A DNA stretch of 64,000 nucleotides from Novosphingobium sp. PP1Y (GTDB lineage: Bacteria > Pseudomonadota > Alphaproteobacteria > Sphingomonadales > Sphingomonadaceae): positions 2,617,001 to 2,681,000 of the forward strand of contig NC_015580.1 of NCBI RefSeq assembly GCF_000253255.1, given 5' to 3'. The position numbers were made by a program, and so were the translations under genes. The notes below the pieces were generated by a model that was not told where the DNA came from, did not search any database, and saw only the letters and a list, made by a program, of their open reading frames with translations. This document shows positions 8,854-17,672 of the stretch, piece after piece; the stretch's first letter is position 1, and each line of letters opens with the position of its first letter.

Positions 8854-11187
8854 ATGCCTTGGCTAATGGATCGCAATTCACCTTGTTCCCGGCGGGTGCG
8901 CGACCGACGTTTCCTTTCCGCGCCGAGCCTTGCAACTCTCTCGGTGGCGCTTGTGATGACGACGGGCCTCGCGCATGCGCAGGGCGTGGCCGGTCAATCC
9001 GCTGCGCAGCCAACCGCGCAAGCTGGCGATGCAGCCGTTTCCAATGGCGATATCGATCTGGAAGCCGAAAAGGTTCCCGTTCCCGCGCCTCCGCCTGACG
9101 TGACCTTGCCGGAACTCGATCCGGTCATCGGCGACGACGAGTTCAATTCCACGGTTCCCAAGCTCGATGAGGCCGACGATCCCGAACTGGATAAGCCACT
9201 GGAATCGATCGAGGCTTTCGAACGTCGTCTGGCGGCGGACCAGGCCGATGCGAAGCCCGGCGAAGGGCAGGGGGCCCCGCTGGGCAACCCGGCGCTGGCA
9301 GACCAGGGCCAGACCGAGGAAATCGGCGATGCACCGGTGCGCGATGCCGAACTGGCTGCGCCCCTGCCGCCGCTCGAACGGTTCGAGGTGACGCCGGTCG
9401 AGTTCGATCAGAATGCCGACGAAGACAAGCAGGATGTCCAGGTCGCCTACAAGGTCAGCATCGAGGGACTGGAGGCCGCTGACGACGAGACGGGCGTCAA
9501 TCTCAAGAGCCAGTTCAACGGTCTTTCCGCGCTCAGGAAGGGCGATGGCAAGGCCGCCAATATCGCGATGATCTCGGCGCGCCTGACCGAGGACAGCGAG
9601 TTGCTGCAGAACATTCTTGCGGCCGAGGGCTGGTATTCGGCGCGCGTGCGCACCCGCATCGATCGCGGCGCCCAGGGTGACGGCCAGCCGCTACAGGCCG
9701 TGCTGACGGTCCGCCCCGGCAAGCGTTATGTCTTCTCCGACATCGTCATCAAGGCCGACCCCACCGTGCCGCCCCACCTGATCGAGGACAACGTCGCGCT
9801 GAAACCGGGCGAGCCGATCGTCGCAGAGCGCGTGCAGGGTACGGAGGCGCAGATTGCCGTGGCCTTGCCTGAAAACGGCTATCCCTTCGCGGCTGTGGGC
9901 GATCGCGATATCCTGCTCGATCGGCAGACCGGCGAAGGGGTTTACACACTGCCGGTCGACATCGGTCCGCGCGGCCGCTTCGGCGGGATCACCACCGACG
10001 GCGACCTCGCTTTCGATGCCCATCACATCGAGGTCCTCAGCCGGTTCAAGCGCGGGGATCTGTTCGACAGCCGGAAGGTCGACGACCTGCGCAAGGCGCT
10101 GATCGCGACGAGCCTGTTCTCCACGGTCTCGGTCGAACCGAAGAAGACCGGTGAAGCAGCCGGGGAGGGCACCGAATACGTCGATCTCCATGTGAAGCAG
10201 GATGCAGGCCCGCCGCGCACCATTGCCGGATCGCTGGGTTTTGCCGCTGGCGAGGGCATCACGGCCAAGGCGAGCTGGACCCACCGCAATTTCTTCCCGC
10301 CCGAAGGCGCGCTGATTGCCAATGCCGTAGCCGGTACGCGCCAGCAGGGTGTGGGCGTCACTTTCCGCCGCTCCAATGCAGGCAAGCGCGATCGCACGCT
10401 GGAAGTCGTCGCCGAGGCCTTCCACAACGACTATGATGCGTACAGCGCCTATACCGGACGCCTCGCGGCCAAGATCGGGCGCGATTCCACGCCGATCTGG
10501 CAGAAGAAATACACTTATGCCTTCGGCGTGGAACTGCTTGCCACTTCCGAGACCGATTTCGACGCGGCTACCGGAGACCGGTCGCGCCGCACGTTCTACA
10601 TTGCCGGTGTGAACGGACAGGTCGGCTTCGACCGGACCGACAGCCTCCTCGACCCGACAAAGGGATATCGCCTGACTGCGCTGGTCCAGCCTGAGACGAC
10701 CGTGAACAAGGGATTCAACCCTTACGTGCGTGCGCGACTGGATGCCTCGGCCTATTACCCGATCTCCGATCAGCTGGTGGTTGCGGGGCGGATGCGACTG
10801 GGCACGATCCAGGGCGTAGGGCTTTTCGACATTGCGCCGTCCCGGCGTCTCTATGCCGGCGGCGGCGGTTCGGTTCGCGGCTTCGCCTACCAGAAGCTGG
10901 GCGAGCAGGCTCCCGACGGTGATCCGGTCGGCGGGCGCAGCCTCAACGAGGCATCTGCCGAGCTGCGCTATCGCTTCGGCAATTACGGTATTGTCGGCTT
11001 CGTCGATGCCGGGCAGGCTTATCGCGAGACCATGCCCCAGTTCTCCGACTTGCGGTACGGCGTCGGCATCGGCGGCCGCTTCTATACGAACTTCGGTCCG
11101 ATCCGGCTGGACGTTGCAACGCCGCTGGCGCGCCGTCCCGGGGAATCGCGGATCAATATCTACGTTTCGATCGGACAGGCGTTCTGA
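8854..11187 (+). CDS. tamA: TamA-like outer-membrane translocation protein (BamA/Omp85 superfamily)
   Basis: 777 residues. A hydrophobic core ending LAHA-QG gives a signal peptide cleaved near residue 45. Residues about 50-190 are low-complexity, acidic and Pro-rich, an extension not needed in E. coli TamA. POTRA-like repeats follow (about 190-430, with RPGKRYVFSDIVI and GPRGRFGGI), then a 16-strand barrel to the C-terminal aromatic (VSIGQAF). The barrel has the Omp85 RGF motif (GGSVRGFAYQ). It partners with TamB to insert some outer-membrane proteins or lipids. The downstream tamB start overlaps its stop by one base, so they are co-transcribed. Confidence 0.9.
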   Translation: MPWLMDRNSPCSRRVRDRRFLSAPSLATLSVALVMTTGLAHAQGVAGQSAAQPTAQAGDAAVSNGDIDLEAEKVPVPAPPPDVTLPELDPVIGDDEFNSTVPKLDEADDPELDKPLESIEAFERRLAADQADAKPGEGQGAPLGNPALADQGQTEEIGDAPVRDAELAAPLPPLERFEVTPVEFDQNADEDKQDVQVAYKVSIEGLEAADDETGVNLKSQFNGLSALRKGDGKAANIAMISARLTEDSELLQNILAAEGWYSARVRTRIDRGAQGDGQPLQAVLTVRPGKRYVFSDIVIKADPTVPPHLIEDNVALKPGEPIVAERVQGTEAQIAVALPENGYPFAAVGDRDILLDRQTGEGVYTLPVDIGPRGRFGGITTDGDLAFDAHHIEVLSRFKRGDLFDSRKVDDLRKALIATSLFSTVSVEPKKTGEAAGEGTEYVDLHVKQDAGPPRTIAGSLGFAAGEGITAKASWTHRNFFPPEGALIANAVAGTRQQGVGVTFRRSNAGKRDRTLEVVAEAFHNDYDAYSAYTGRLAAKIGRDSTPIWQKKYTYAFGVELLATSETDFDAATGDRSRRTFYIAGVNGQVGFDRTDSLLDPTKGYRLTALVQPETTVNKGFNPYVRARLDASAYYPISDQLVVAGRMRLGTIQGVGLFDIAPSRRLYAGGGGSVRGFAYQKLGEQAPDGDPVGGRSLNEASAELRYRFGNYGIVGFVDAGQAYRETMPQFSDLRYGVGIGGRFYTNFGPIRLDVATPLARRPGESRINIYVSIGQAF

Positions 11188-14100
11188 TGGCGGAAAACGA
11201 CGACATTCCCGCCGAAACGCCCCCGCCGGCCATGGAAGAAGCGGTCGTGATCGAACGGCCCTCGCTGTTGCAGCGCGCCAAGGTGCGCGCGCTCAAGACC
11301 GTTGCGCTGATCGGCATCGGCATCGTGGCGCTTGCGGTCCTGGTGATCTTCGGCATCGATACCGGACCGGGGCGGCGTTTCGTCGCCGACCAGATAGCCG
11401 CTCTCGAATTCGAGAACGGCATGAAGATCTCGGTCGGGCGGATCGAGGGCTCGCTCTACGGCAAGATGACCCTGCACGATCTGTCGGTGCGCGATCCCAA
11501 GGGCGAGTTCCTGTTCTCGCCCGAGATCCACGTCGACTGGAATCCCTTCGACTATTTCAGCAATCACGTGAACGTGCGCAGCGCCACGGCACAGCGCATG
11601 ATCCTGCGCCGGGCGCCGCAGTTTCGCGAGACGCCGCCCAGTGATGCGCCCTTGCTGCCGGATCTCGATATCGACGTGGGCGCGATGCGCGTCGGCAATT
11701 TCGTCTTCGAGCCGGCGGTATCGGGCGAGCGGCGGATCATGTCGTTCGCCGGTAAGGTGCACATCGCCGACGGCAGGGCACAAGTGGACGCCAAGGGCGC
11801 GACGATCGCGATTGCCGGCAAGGAGGGGGGAGATCGCTTCGATCTCTCGCTGGATGCCGTGCCGAAGCAGAACCGTCTGGGCATCGGCCTGGATCTCGAC
11901 GCGCCGACGGGAGGCGTGATCGCCTCACTGGCTGGGCTGACGCAGCCGCTGACGCTCGAAGTCGACGGCAAGGGCACATGGGCCGCCTGGAACGGCAAGC
12001 TCGCCGCGAACTATGGAACCGGGGATCTCGCGCGGCTGGATCTCACTGCGCGCGACGGAACTTTCGCAATCAAGGGACCGACCCGCTTTGCACGCATGTT
12101 CAGCGGGCCGACCGCGAACCTGCTCGGTCCAGTCACCAATGTCGACGTAAAGGCAGTGCTGGCGGACCGGCGCGCGAACGTGTCGGGCATGATTTCCAGC
12201 GACGCGTTCAACCTCACCCCCAATGGCCTCGTTGACCTTTCGGACAACAGCTTCGAGGACTTCAAACTGGCTTTCGTGCTGCTCAAGCCTTCTGCCCTGG
12301 CGAAGAACCTGAGCGGAGCGGGCACTCGCGCTATCCTGACGCTGGACGGTGCCTTCACCGCGCCCAAGGTCGGCTATCGCATCAGCGCGAGCCGGCTGGT
12401 GATGAACGACATGGGCCTGCAGGGCTTCCTCGCAGAAGGCGCCGCGCGGGTTGACGCGGGCAAGATCATGATCCCGGTCTCGGCGCGGGTCGAGCGGATC
12501 ACCGGCCTCGATACGGTGGCCGGCGGGACATTGCCCAATGTCCGCCTCAACGGCGATCTGGCGATAGACGGGGCGCGCATCCTGTCCGACAACATGCGGC
12601 TGCGCTCCGATCGTATCGATGCCGGGCTGATCCTTGTCGCCGATGTCGGCAAGGGGCTCTACACCGGCGCCATCGACGGCAAGATCGACAATTATCGCCT
12701 TGCCAGCGTGGGCATCTTCAACATCCGCACCGACATGGACCTCGAAAGCAAGGGGAACGGCTTTGCCCTGGACGGCACGGTGCGGGCACAATCGACGCGC
12801 CTGCTGAACGACAGCCTCAAGGGCTATCTCGGCGGCAATTTCGCAGCGGCCTCGCACGTGAATTACGGCACCGATGGCCTCGTGCGCTTCTCCAACCTGC
12901 AGATGACCGCGCCGGACCTCAAGGTGCGCGGCGGCCGCGGCTTCTGGTCGCCTGACGGGCGCATTTCCCTCGTCGCCGATGGAACGTCGGATCGCTACGG
13001 CGCTATCGGCGTTCGCGTGGCCGGGACGATTGCCGATCCTGACGCCCATATCACGGCGGACAAGCCCAACCTCGGCATCGGCCTCGCCAACCTCGATGCG
13101 CGGGTGACCGGCGCGCGGGGCGGCTACAACCTCGCCCTGACCGGCGATACCGACTACGGCCCGCTCAAGGCCGATGTCACGCTGGGCATGGGGCAGGCGA
13201 TGTCCCTGCAGATCAACGAGGCCAATCTTTCCGGCGTCGCCTTCGCAGGCAAGCTCGGCCAGACCCGCAGCGGCCCCTTTGCCGGTGAGCTGACTGCCAC
13301 AGGCAACGGTGTGAACGGGGTTCTGACCCTCTCGGCCGAGCGGAAATACCAGGCCATCGACTTCAACCTGCGCGCGCAGGATTCGACTTTCGCCGGCCCT
13401 GCGAACCTGACGATCCGTTCTGCCATCATCGACGGGCGCGCGGTCCTTTACGATCAGCCCAGTCTGGTGGCCGACGCCCAGATTTCCGGAACCCGTATGG
13501 GGGCGCTTCGCATCGCCGTGGCGCGCGCGCTGATCGATTACCGCAATGGCCGGGGCAAGGCGAAAGCGATGCTCGAAGGCTATAGCGGAGTACCCTTCAA
13601 GCTGGCGCTGAACGGTGACCTGCAGCCCGATGTCTGGCGCATCGCGCTTGACGGCAAGGTTCGCGGTCAGAGCGTCAAGACTACGTCGCCTGCCCGGATC
13701 CTGCCGAAGGAAGACGGATACGAACTCTTGCCGACCAAGCTGGCCTTCGGCGGTGGCTCGGCCAAGATCGCGGGCACCTATGGCACCGGCATGAAGCTGC
13801 AGAGCCGTCTTGAGAACATCGACATGACCATGCTCAATGCTTTCCTGCCCGGGTATGGCTTCGGCGGTTCGGCGAGCGGCAGTCTCGACTTTGAGCAGGC
13901 CGATCCCGCCGCATTTCCTCGTGCCGATGCGCGGCTGACGCTCAACAAATTCACCCGCACCAGTTCGGACATCGTCAGCCAGCCTGTCGACATCAATTTC
14001 GTCGGCAAGCTCCTGGCTGACGGCGGCGAGGCGAGAGCGGTGTTCCGGCGCAGCGGTTCCGTGATCGGGCGCATGGTCGCAAGCCTGCGGCCCTTGCCGC

Positions 14101-15446
14101 CGGGCAGCGGCCCGTGGACCGAGCGCTTGTTCGATGCCCCGCTGGGCGGCGGTATCCGATACAACGGCCCGGCCGATACCCTGTTCTCGTTCGCGGGAAT
14201 GTCGGGGCAGACCCTCAGCGGCCCGATGGGGCTGGCGGCCGACTTCTCCTGCAAGCTTTCCGATCCGTGCCTGAACGGCATCGTGCGCGGCAAGGACCTG
14301 GTTTACGAAAACCAGACTTACGGCACGCGGCTGTCCAAGCTCAATTTTGCGGGCAAGTTCGACGGCAACCGGATGGAACTGGAAACGCTGAGCGCCAAGG
14401 CAGGCGATGGCACGTTGAGCGCAAACGGCTTTGTCAGCCTGGCCGCCGACCAAGGCTATCCGATGGACATCTCGGTTGAGCTGGAAAAAGCGCGGCTAGC
14501 GCGCAGCAGTTCCATTTCCGCCAGCGCGACCGGCAACCTGCGCCTGAGCAAGCAGGCCGGAGAGGATGCGCTTCTTTCCGGCGACCTGCGACTTCCCGAA
14601 ACACGCTACCAGATCGTGCGAGAAGGCTCGGCCGAAGTGCCGCGGCTGACCGGAGTGCGCTTCAAGCCGCGGCGCGGCCCGGAACGCATTACCGGTGACG
14701 AGCCCGCTGAACCGATCTCGTCGATGTTCTCCAGGCTACGCCTCGACTTGCGCATGCGTGCGCCGGAGAAACTCTACGTCTCGGGCATGGGGCTTGAGTC
14801 CGAGTGGAAGGCGAAATTCACCATCGGCGGTACCAGTGCGGCGCCGACGATGGCCGGCGACGTCGAACTGATCCGCGGTACGCTCGGGTTCGCTGGACGC
14901 TCGTTCGAACTGACCCAAGGCGTGATTTCGTTCAACGGCGGAAGGACCATCGATCCCGCGGTGGCGATCACCGCGCAGGAATCGATCGACGATGTCGACG
15001 TGACCGTGGAAGTGGGCGGCAGGGCCTACAGCCCGCAAATCACTTTCAGCTCGACGCCCAGCCTGCCGCAGGACGAGGTGCTCTCGCGCATTCTGTTCGG
15101 CAGCTCCATCGCCAACCTTTCGGCGATCCAGGCGGTACAGCTGGCATCCTCGCTCAATTCTCTCAACTCAACCGGGGGCGGGCTCAATCCGCTTGGGCAA
15201 CTGCGCTCGGCCACGGGGATCGACCGCCTGCGCATCCTGGGTGCTGACGAGGCATCGGGCCGGGGCACGGCTCTGGCGGCAGGTCAGTATCTGACCGACG
15301 ACGTCTATGTCGAACTGATCACCGATGCGCGCGGCTTTACCGCGACGCAGCTCGAGGTCAGCGTGACCAAGTGGCTGTCGGTGCTGAGTCAGGCCGGCGG
15401 TTCGGGCGTCAACAGCGTGAACCTGCGCATCAAGAAGAACTATTGA
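11187..15446 (+). CDS. tamB: TamB, inner-membrane-anchored translocation/assembly protein
   Basis: 1419 residues, a normal length for the family. One transmembrane helix near residues 35-55 (TVALIGIGIVALAVLVIFGI) anchors it. The rest is a long periplasmic beta-rich repeat expected to form a hydrophobic-groove rod. The C-terminal DUF490/TamB domain is recognisable: GTLGFAGRSFELTQGVISFNGG, SSTPSLPQDEVLSRILFG and LRIKKNY at the end. TamB-family proteins bridge the envelope and are implicated in phospholipid transport and in outer-membrane protein assembly with TamA. It starts within the tamA stop and its own stop overlaps the next gene by one base, forming a three-gene unit. Confidence 0.93.
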   Translation: MAENDDIPAETPPPAMEEAVVIERPSLLQRAKVRALKTVALIGIGIVALAVLVIFGIDTGPGRRFVADQIAALEFENGMKISVGRIEGSLYGKMTLHDLSVRDPKGEFLFSPEIHVDWNPFDYFSNHVNVRSATAQRMILRRAPQFRETPPSDAPLLPDLDIDVGAMRVGNFVFEPAVSGERRIMSFAGKVHIADGRAQVDAKGATIAIAGKEGGDRFDLSLDAVPKQNRLGIGLDLDAPTGGVIASLAGLTQPLTLEVDGKGTWAAWNGKLAANYGTGDLARLDLTARDGTFAIKGPTRFARMFSGPTANLLGPVTNVDVKAVLADRRANVSGMISSDAFNLTPNGLVDLSDNSFEDFKLAFVLLKPSALAKNLSGAGTRAILTLDGAFTAPKVGYRISASRLVMNDMGLQGFLAEGAARVDAGKIMIPVSARVERITGLDTVAGGTLPNVRLNGDLAIDGARILSDNMRLRSDRIDAGLILVADVGKGLYTGAIDGKIDNYRLASVGIFNIRTDMDLESKGNGFALDGTVRAQSTRLLNDSLKGYLGGNFAAASHVNYGTDGLVRFSNLQMTAPDLKVRGGRGFWSPDGRISLVADGTSDRYGAIGVRVAGTIADPDAHITADKPNLGIGLANLDARVTGARGGYNLALTGDTDYGPLKADVTLGMGQAMSLQINEANLSGVAFAGKLGQTRSGPFAGELTATGNGVNGVLTLSAERKYQAIDFNLRAQDSTFAGPANLTIRSAIIDGRAVLYDQPSLVADAQISGTRMGALRIAVARALIDYRNGRGKAKAMLEGYSGVPFKLALNGDLQPDVWRIALDGKVRGQSVKTTSPARILPKEDGYELLPTKLAFGGGSAKIAGTYGTGMKLQSRLENIDMTMLNAFLPGYGFGGSASGSLDFEQADPAAFPRADARLTLNKFTRTSSDIVSQPVDINFVGKLLADGGEARAVFRRSGSVIGRMVASLRPLPPGSGPWTERLFDAPLGGGIRYNGPADTLFSFAGMSGQTLSGPMGLAADFSCKLSDPCLNGIVRGKDLVYENQTYGTRLSKLNFAGKFDGNRMELETLSAKAGDGTLSANGFVSLAADQGYPMDISVELEKARLARSSSISASATGNLRLSKQAGEDALLSGDLRLPETRYQIVREGSAEVPRLTGVRFKPRRGPERITGDEPAEPISSMFSRLRLDLRMRAPEKLYVSGMGLESEWKAKFTIGGTSAAPTMAGDVELIRGTLGFAGRSFELTQGVISFNGGRTIDPAVAITAQESIDDVDVTVEVGGRAYSPQITFSSTPSLPQDEVLSRILFGSSIANLSAIQAVQLASSLNSLNSTGGGLNPLGQLRSATGIDRLRILGADEASGRGTALAAGQYLTDDVYVELITDARGFTATQLEVSVTKWLSVLSQAGGSGVNSVNLRIKKNY

Positions 15447-15637
15447 TGCGCAGGCTCGCCATCCTGGCGCTTGCCGTCCTCACGCTAGCCGCCTGCCACA
15501 GCGAGCCGGACTTCGATGAGCGCTACGATGCGGCAAGCAAGAAGATCCGGGAAAAGGCGGCGGACATCGACGAGCGCATTGCCGGCACGGGATCCCCTGA
15601 GTCCGAGGCCGCACAGGTGGACGGCGGAAAGACCTGA
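15446..15637 (+). CDS. Small lipoprotein encoded with tamAB
   Basis: 63 residues. The N-terminus MRRLAILALAVLTLAACHSE is a signal peptide with a lipobox (TLAAC), so the mature protein begins at Cys17. The remaining 46 residues are charged and helical (RYDAASKKIREKAADIDERI) with a polar tail. The ATG overlaps the tamB TGA by one base. I recognise no family. Its position suggests an accessory to the TamA/TamB envelope machine, which is inference from operon structure only. Confidence 0.75.
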   Translation: MRRLAILALAVLTLAACHSEPDFDERYDAASKKIREKAADIDERIAGTGSPESEAAQVDGGKT

Positions 15638-15717
15638 TCCGAACCTGCTGCGCAACCGAAGTTTTACTTCTGGCTGTTAAGCCTCAGCGCCAGTTCCGAG
15701 CGCAAATAGGGGCTTCG

Positions 15718-16101
15718 ATGAAAGAGATTGCCGACTGCGATCGACTCAACCGGCGGTTGACCGTTCTGCTGCATGGCCGTTGCCGCCAGTCCAGCTGGCA
15801 GGTCTTCGATGTCGAGTTGGGCGACATTTCGGAAGGCGGCTGCTGCGTGATCGGCAATGCGGATCGCTTCGCCCAGGGCCAGCATGTTTCCTTGCGCTTC
15901 GCGAACTTGCGCAATGTCGAAGGTTCCGTGCGCTGGCTGCGCGAAGACCGGATCGGCGTGGAGTTCCGCAAGCCGATCAAGGCCCGCGTGATCGAGGAAC
16001 TGGCGGCGAGCTTCGGCCTGCCTGAAACGCGCTCGGCGCCTGCCGGCAATGCCCAGGTGGAATCGGGGCTTGGCAGCACTCTGACCGTCAGCAAGCGATA
16101 G
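15718..16101 (+). CDS. PilZ-domain protein
   Basis: 127 residues, a stand-alone PilZ domain. The c-di-GMP-binding signatures are present: an RxxxR-type motif (RLNRR, residues 9-13) and a D/NxSxxG motif (GDISEGGC, about 38-45). The beta-barrel strands end in VRWLREDRIGVEFRKPI. It would bind c-di-GMP in the cytoplasm and pass the signal to an unknown partner. It follows the tamAB operon by 80 bases, with no clear link. The C-terminal 25 residues are low complexity. A second stand-alone PilZ protein is encoded on the minus strand near 47 kb. Confidence 0.85.
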   Translation: MKEIADCDRLNRRLTVLLHGRCRQSSWQVFDVELGDISEGGCCVIGNADRFAQGQHVSLRFANLRNVEGSVRWLREDRIGVEFRKPIKARVIEELAASFGLPETRSAPAGNAQVESGLGSTLTVSKR

Positions 16102-16153
16102 GCTGGCGAAGTCTTCTGGCGGGATGGCTGCGCGTGATTTCGAAGATGAGGGG

Positions 16154-16229
<76 letters not shown>

Positions 16230-16266
16230 ACACGATTGGCCCGAAGGTCCGTCGCGCAAGGTAGGG

Positions 16267-16342
<76 letters not shown>

Positions 16343-16382
16343 ACACGGATGGGCCCGAAGACCCGTCGCGGCAAGGAAGGCT

Positions 16383-16458
<76 letters not shown>

Positions 16459-16559
16459 ACGCTACCTGCCTTGAGGGCCTTGCGGCCCCGCCGATTCGGC
16501 GGCGGAGCGGTCCGTATAACGTCTGTTTCGCGGATTAGAAGAGGAAACTTTCAACAATT

Positions 16560-17672
16560 TCAGGAGAAAGATCCCGGCTTCTGATTCCAGCGGTTTACCG
16601 CCATTATCGAGCCGATGCAGATCATGTTCGTCAGCATCGACGTGCCGCCATGGCTCATGAAGGGTAGCGGAATGCCAACGACCGGGGCGAGCCCCATGAC
16701 CATCATCAGGTTGATCGCGACGTAGAAGAATACGGTGGCCGTCATGCCTGCGGCCAGCAGGCTGGCGAAGCGGTCGGGCGACCTGCGCGCGACCGACAGG
16801 CTCCAGAACAGCACGATGCCGAAGACGGCGATCACGAAGAAGCCGCCGATCATGCCCCATTCCTCGGCCATGGTGGCGAAGACGAAGTCGGTATGGGGCT
16901 CGGGCAGGTACTGCAGGTGGCTTTGCGAACCGTTGCCGAAGCCCTTGCCGAAGATGCCGCCCGATCCGATGGCGATCTTGGACTGGGTGATGTGATAGCC
17001 CGTCCCCAGCGGATCTTCCTCGGGATTGAGGAAGGTGAGGACGCGGTTGCGCTGATAATCATGGAGCAGCGTGAAGAAGGCGATCGGGATCGTGATCAGG
17101 ACGCCCACGCCCGCACTGATGAACCACCAGAGGGGCAGGCCGGCCAGGAACATGATGATCGCTCCGCCAAAGCAGATTGCCAGTGCGGTGCCCAGGTCGG
17201 GCTGCAGGATCACCAGAAAGGCAGGAATGCCGATCAACACCCCCGCAGGCACGAGGCCGCGCCAGCTTCCTATCATCGAGGCAGGAAGCGCTTCGTAGAA
17301 CTTGGCGAGGACAAGCACGATCGCGGGCTTCATCAGCTCGGATGGTTGCAGCGTCATGAAGCCGAGGTTCAGCCAACGCTGGCTGCCGCCACCCATGGCC
17401 CCGATCGTCTCGACCAGCACCAGCAGCACGATGATGCCGCCGTAGATCGGATAGGCCGCCTGCCGGAACAGGTTTCGGCTGAAGCGCGAAATCACGATCG
17501 CCATGACCAGGAACACGAGGAACCGGATCACGTGGCTCAGCGCATAGGGCTGAAGGTGCCCGCCGGCCGCGGAATAGAGTACGGCGCCGCCCAGGCATAC
17601 CAGGCCGAAGAGCGGGATGAGCATCTGCCAGGGCTGGCGCGCAACCGCGTCGGGAACGACGGAACGGTTCAT
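16560..17672 (-). CDS. rodA: RodA, SEDS-family peptidoglycan glycosyltransferase
   Basis: 370 residues with about ten hydrophobic helices. SEDS hallmarks are present: the RFLVFLVMAIVIS start region, GGSQRWLNLGFMTLQPSELMK, LQPDLGTALAI, HITQSKIAIGSGG, and PLPFMSHGGTSMLTN near the end. RodA polymerises lipid II glycan strands in the elongasome, paired with the transpeptidase PBP2 encoded immediately upstream. Its ATG overlaps the mrdA stop by 4 bases, ensuring coupled translation. Last protein gene of the mreB/mreC/mreD/mrdA/rodA cluster. Confidence 0.96.
   Translation of the reverse strand: MNRSVVPDAVARQPWQMLIPLFGLVCLGGAVLYSAAGGHLQPYALSHVIRFLVFLVMAIVISRFSRNLFRQAAYPIYGGIIVLLVLVETIGAMGGGSQRWLNLGFMTLQPSELMKPAIVLVLAKFYEALPASMIGSWRGLVPAGVLIGIPAFLVILQPDLGTALAICFGGAIIMFLAGLPLWWFISAGVGVLITIPIAFFTLLHDYQRNRVLTFLNPEEDPLGTGYHITQSKIAIGSGGIFGKGFGNGSQSHLQYLPEPHTDFVFATMAEEWGMIGGFFVIAVFGIVLFWSLSVARRSPDRFASLLAAGMTATVFFYVAINLMMVMGLAPVVGIPLPFMSHGGTSMLTNMICIGSIMAVNRWNQKPGSFS

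Noticed and set aside
11925..14453. 842-codon minus-strand frame inside tamB
   Set aside because: Same GC-bias shadow effect; the tamB frame has the signature domains and operon overlaps.
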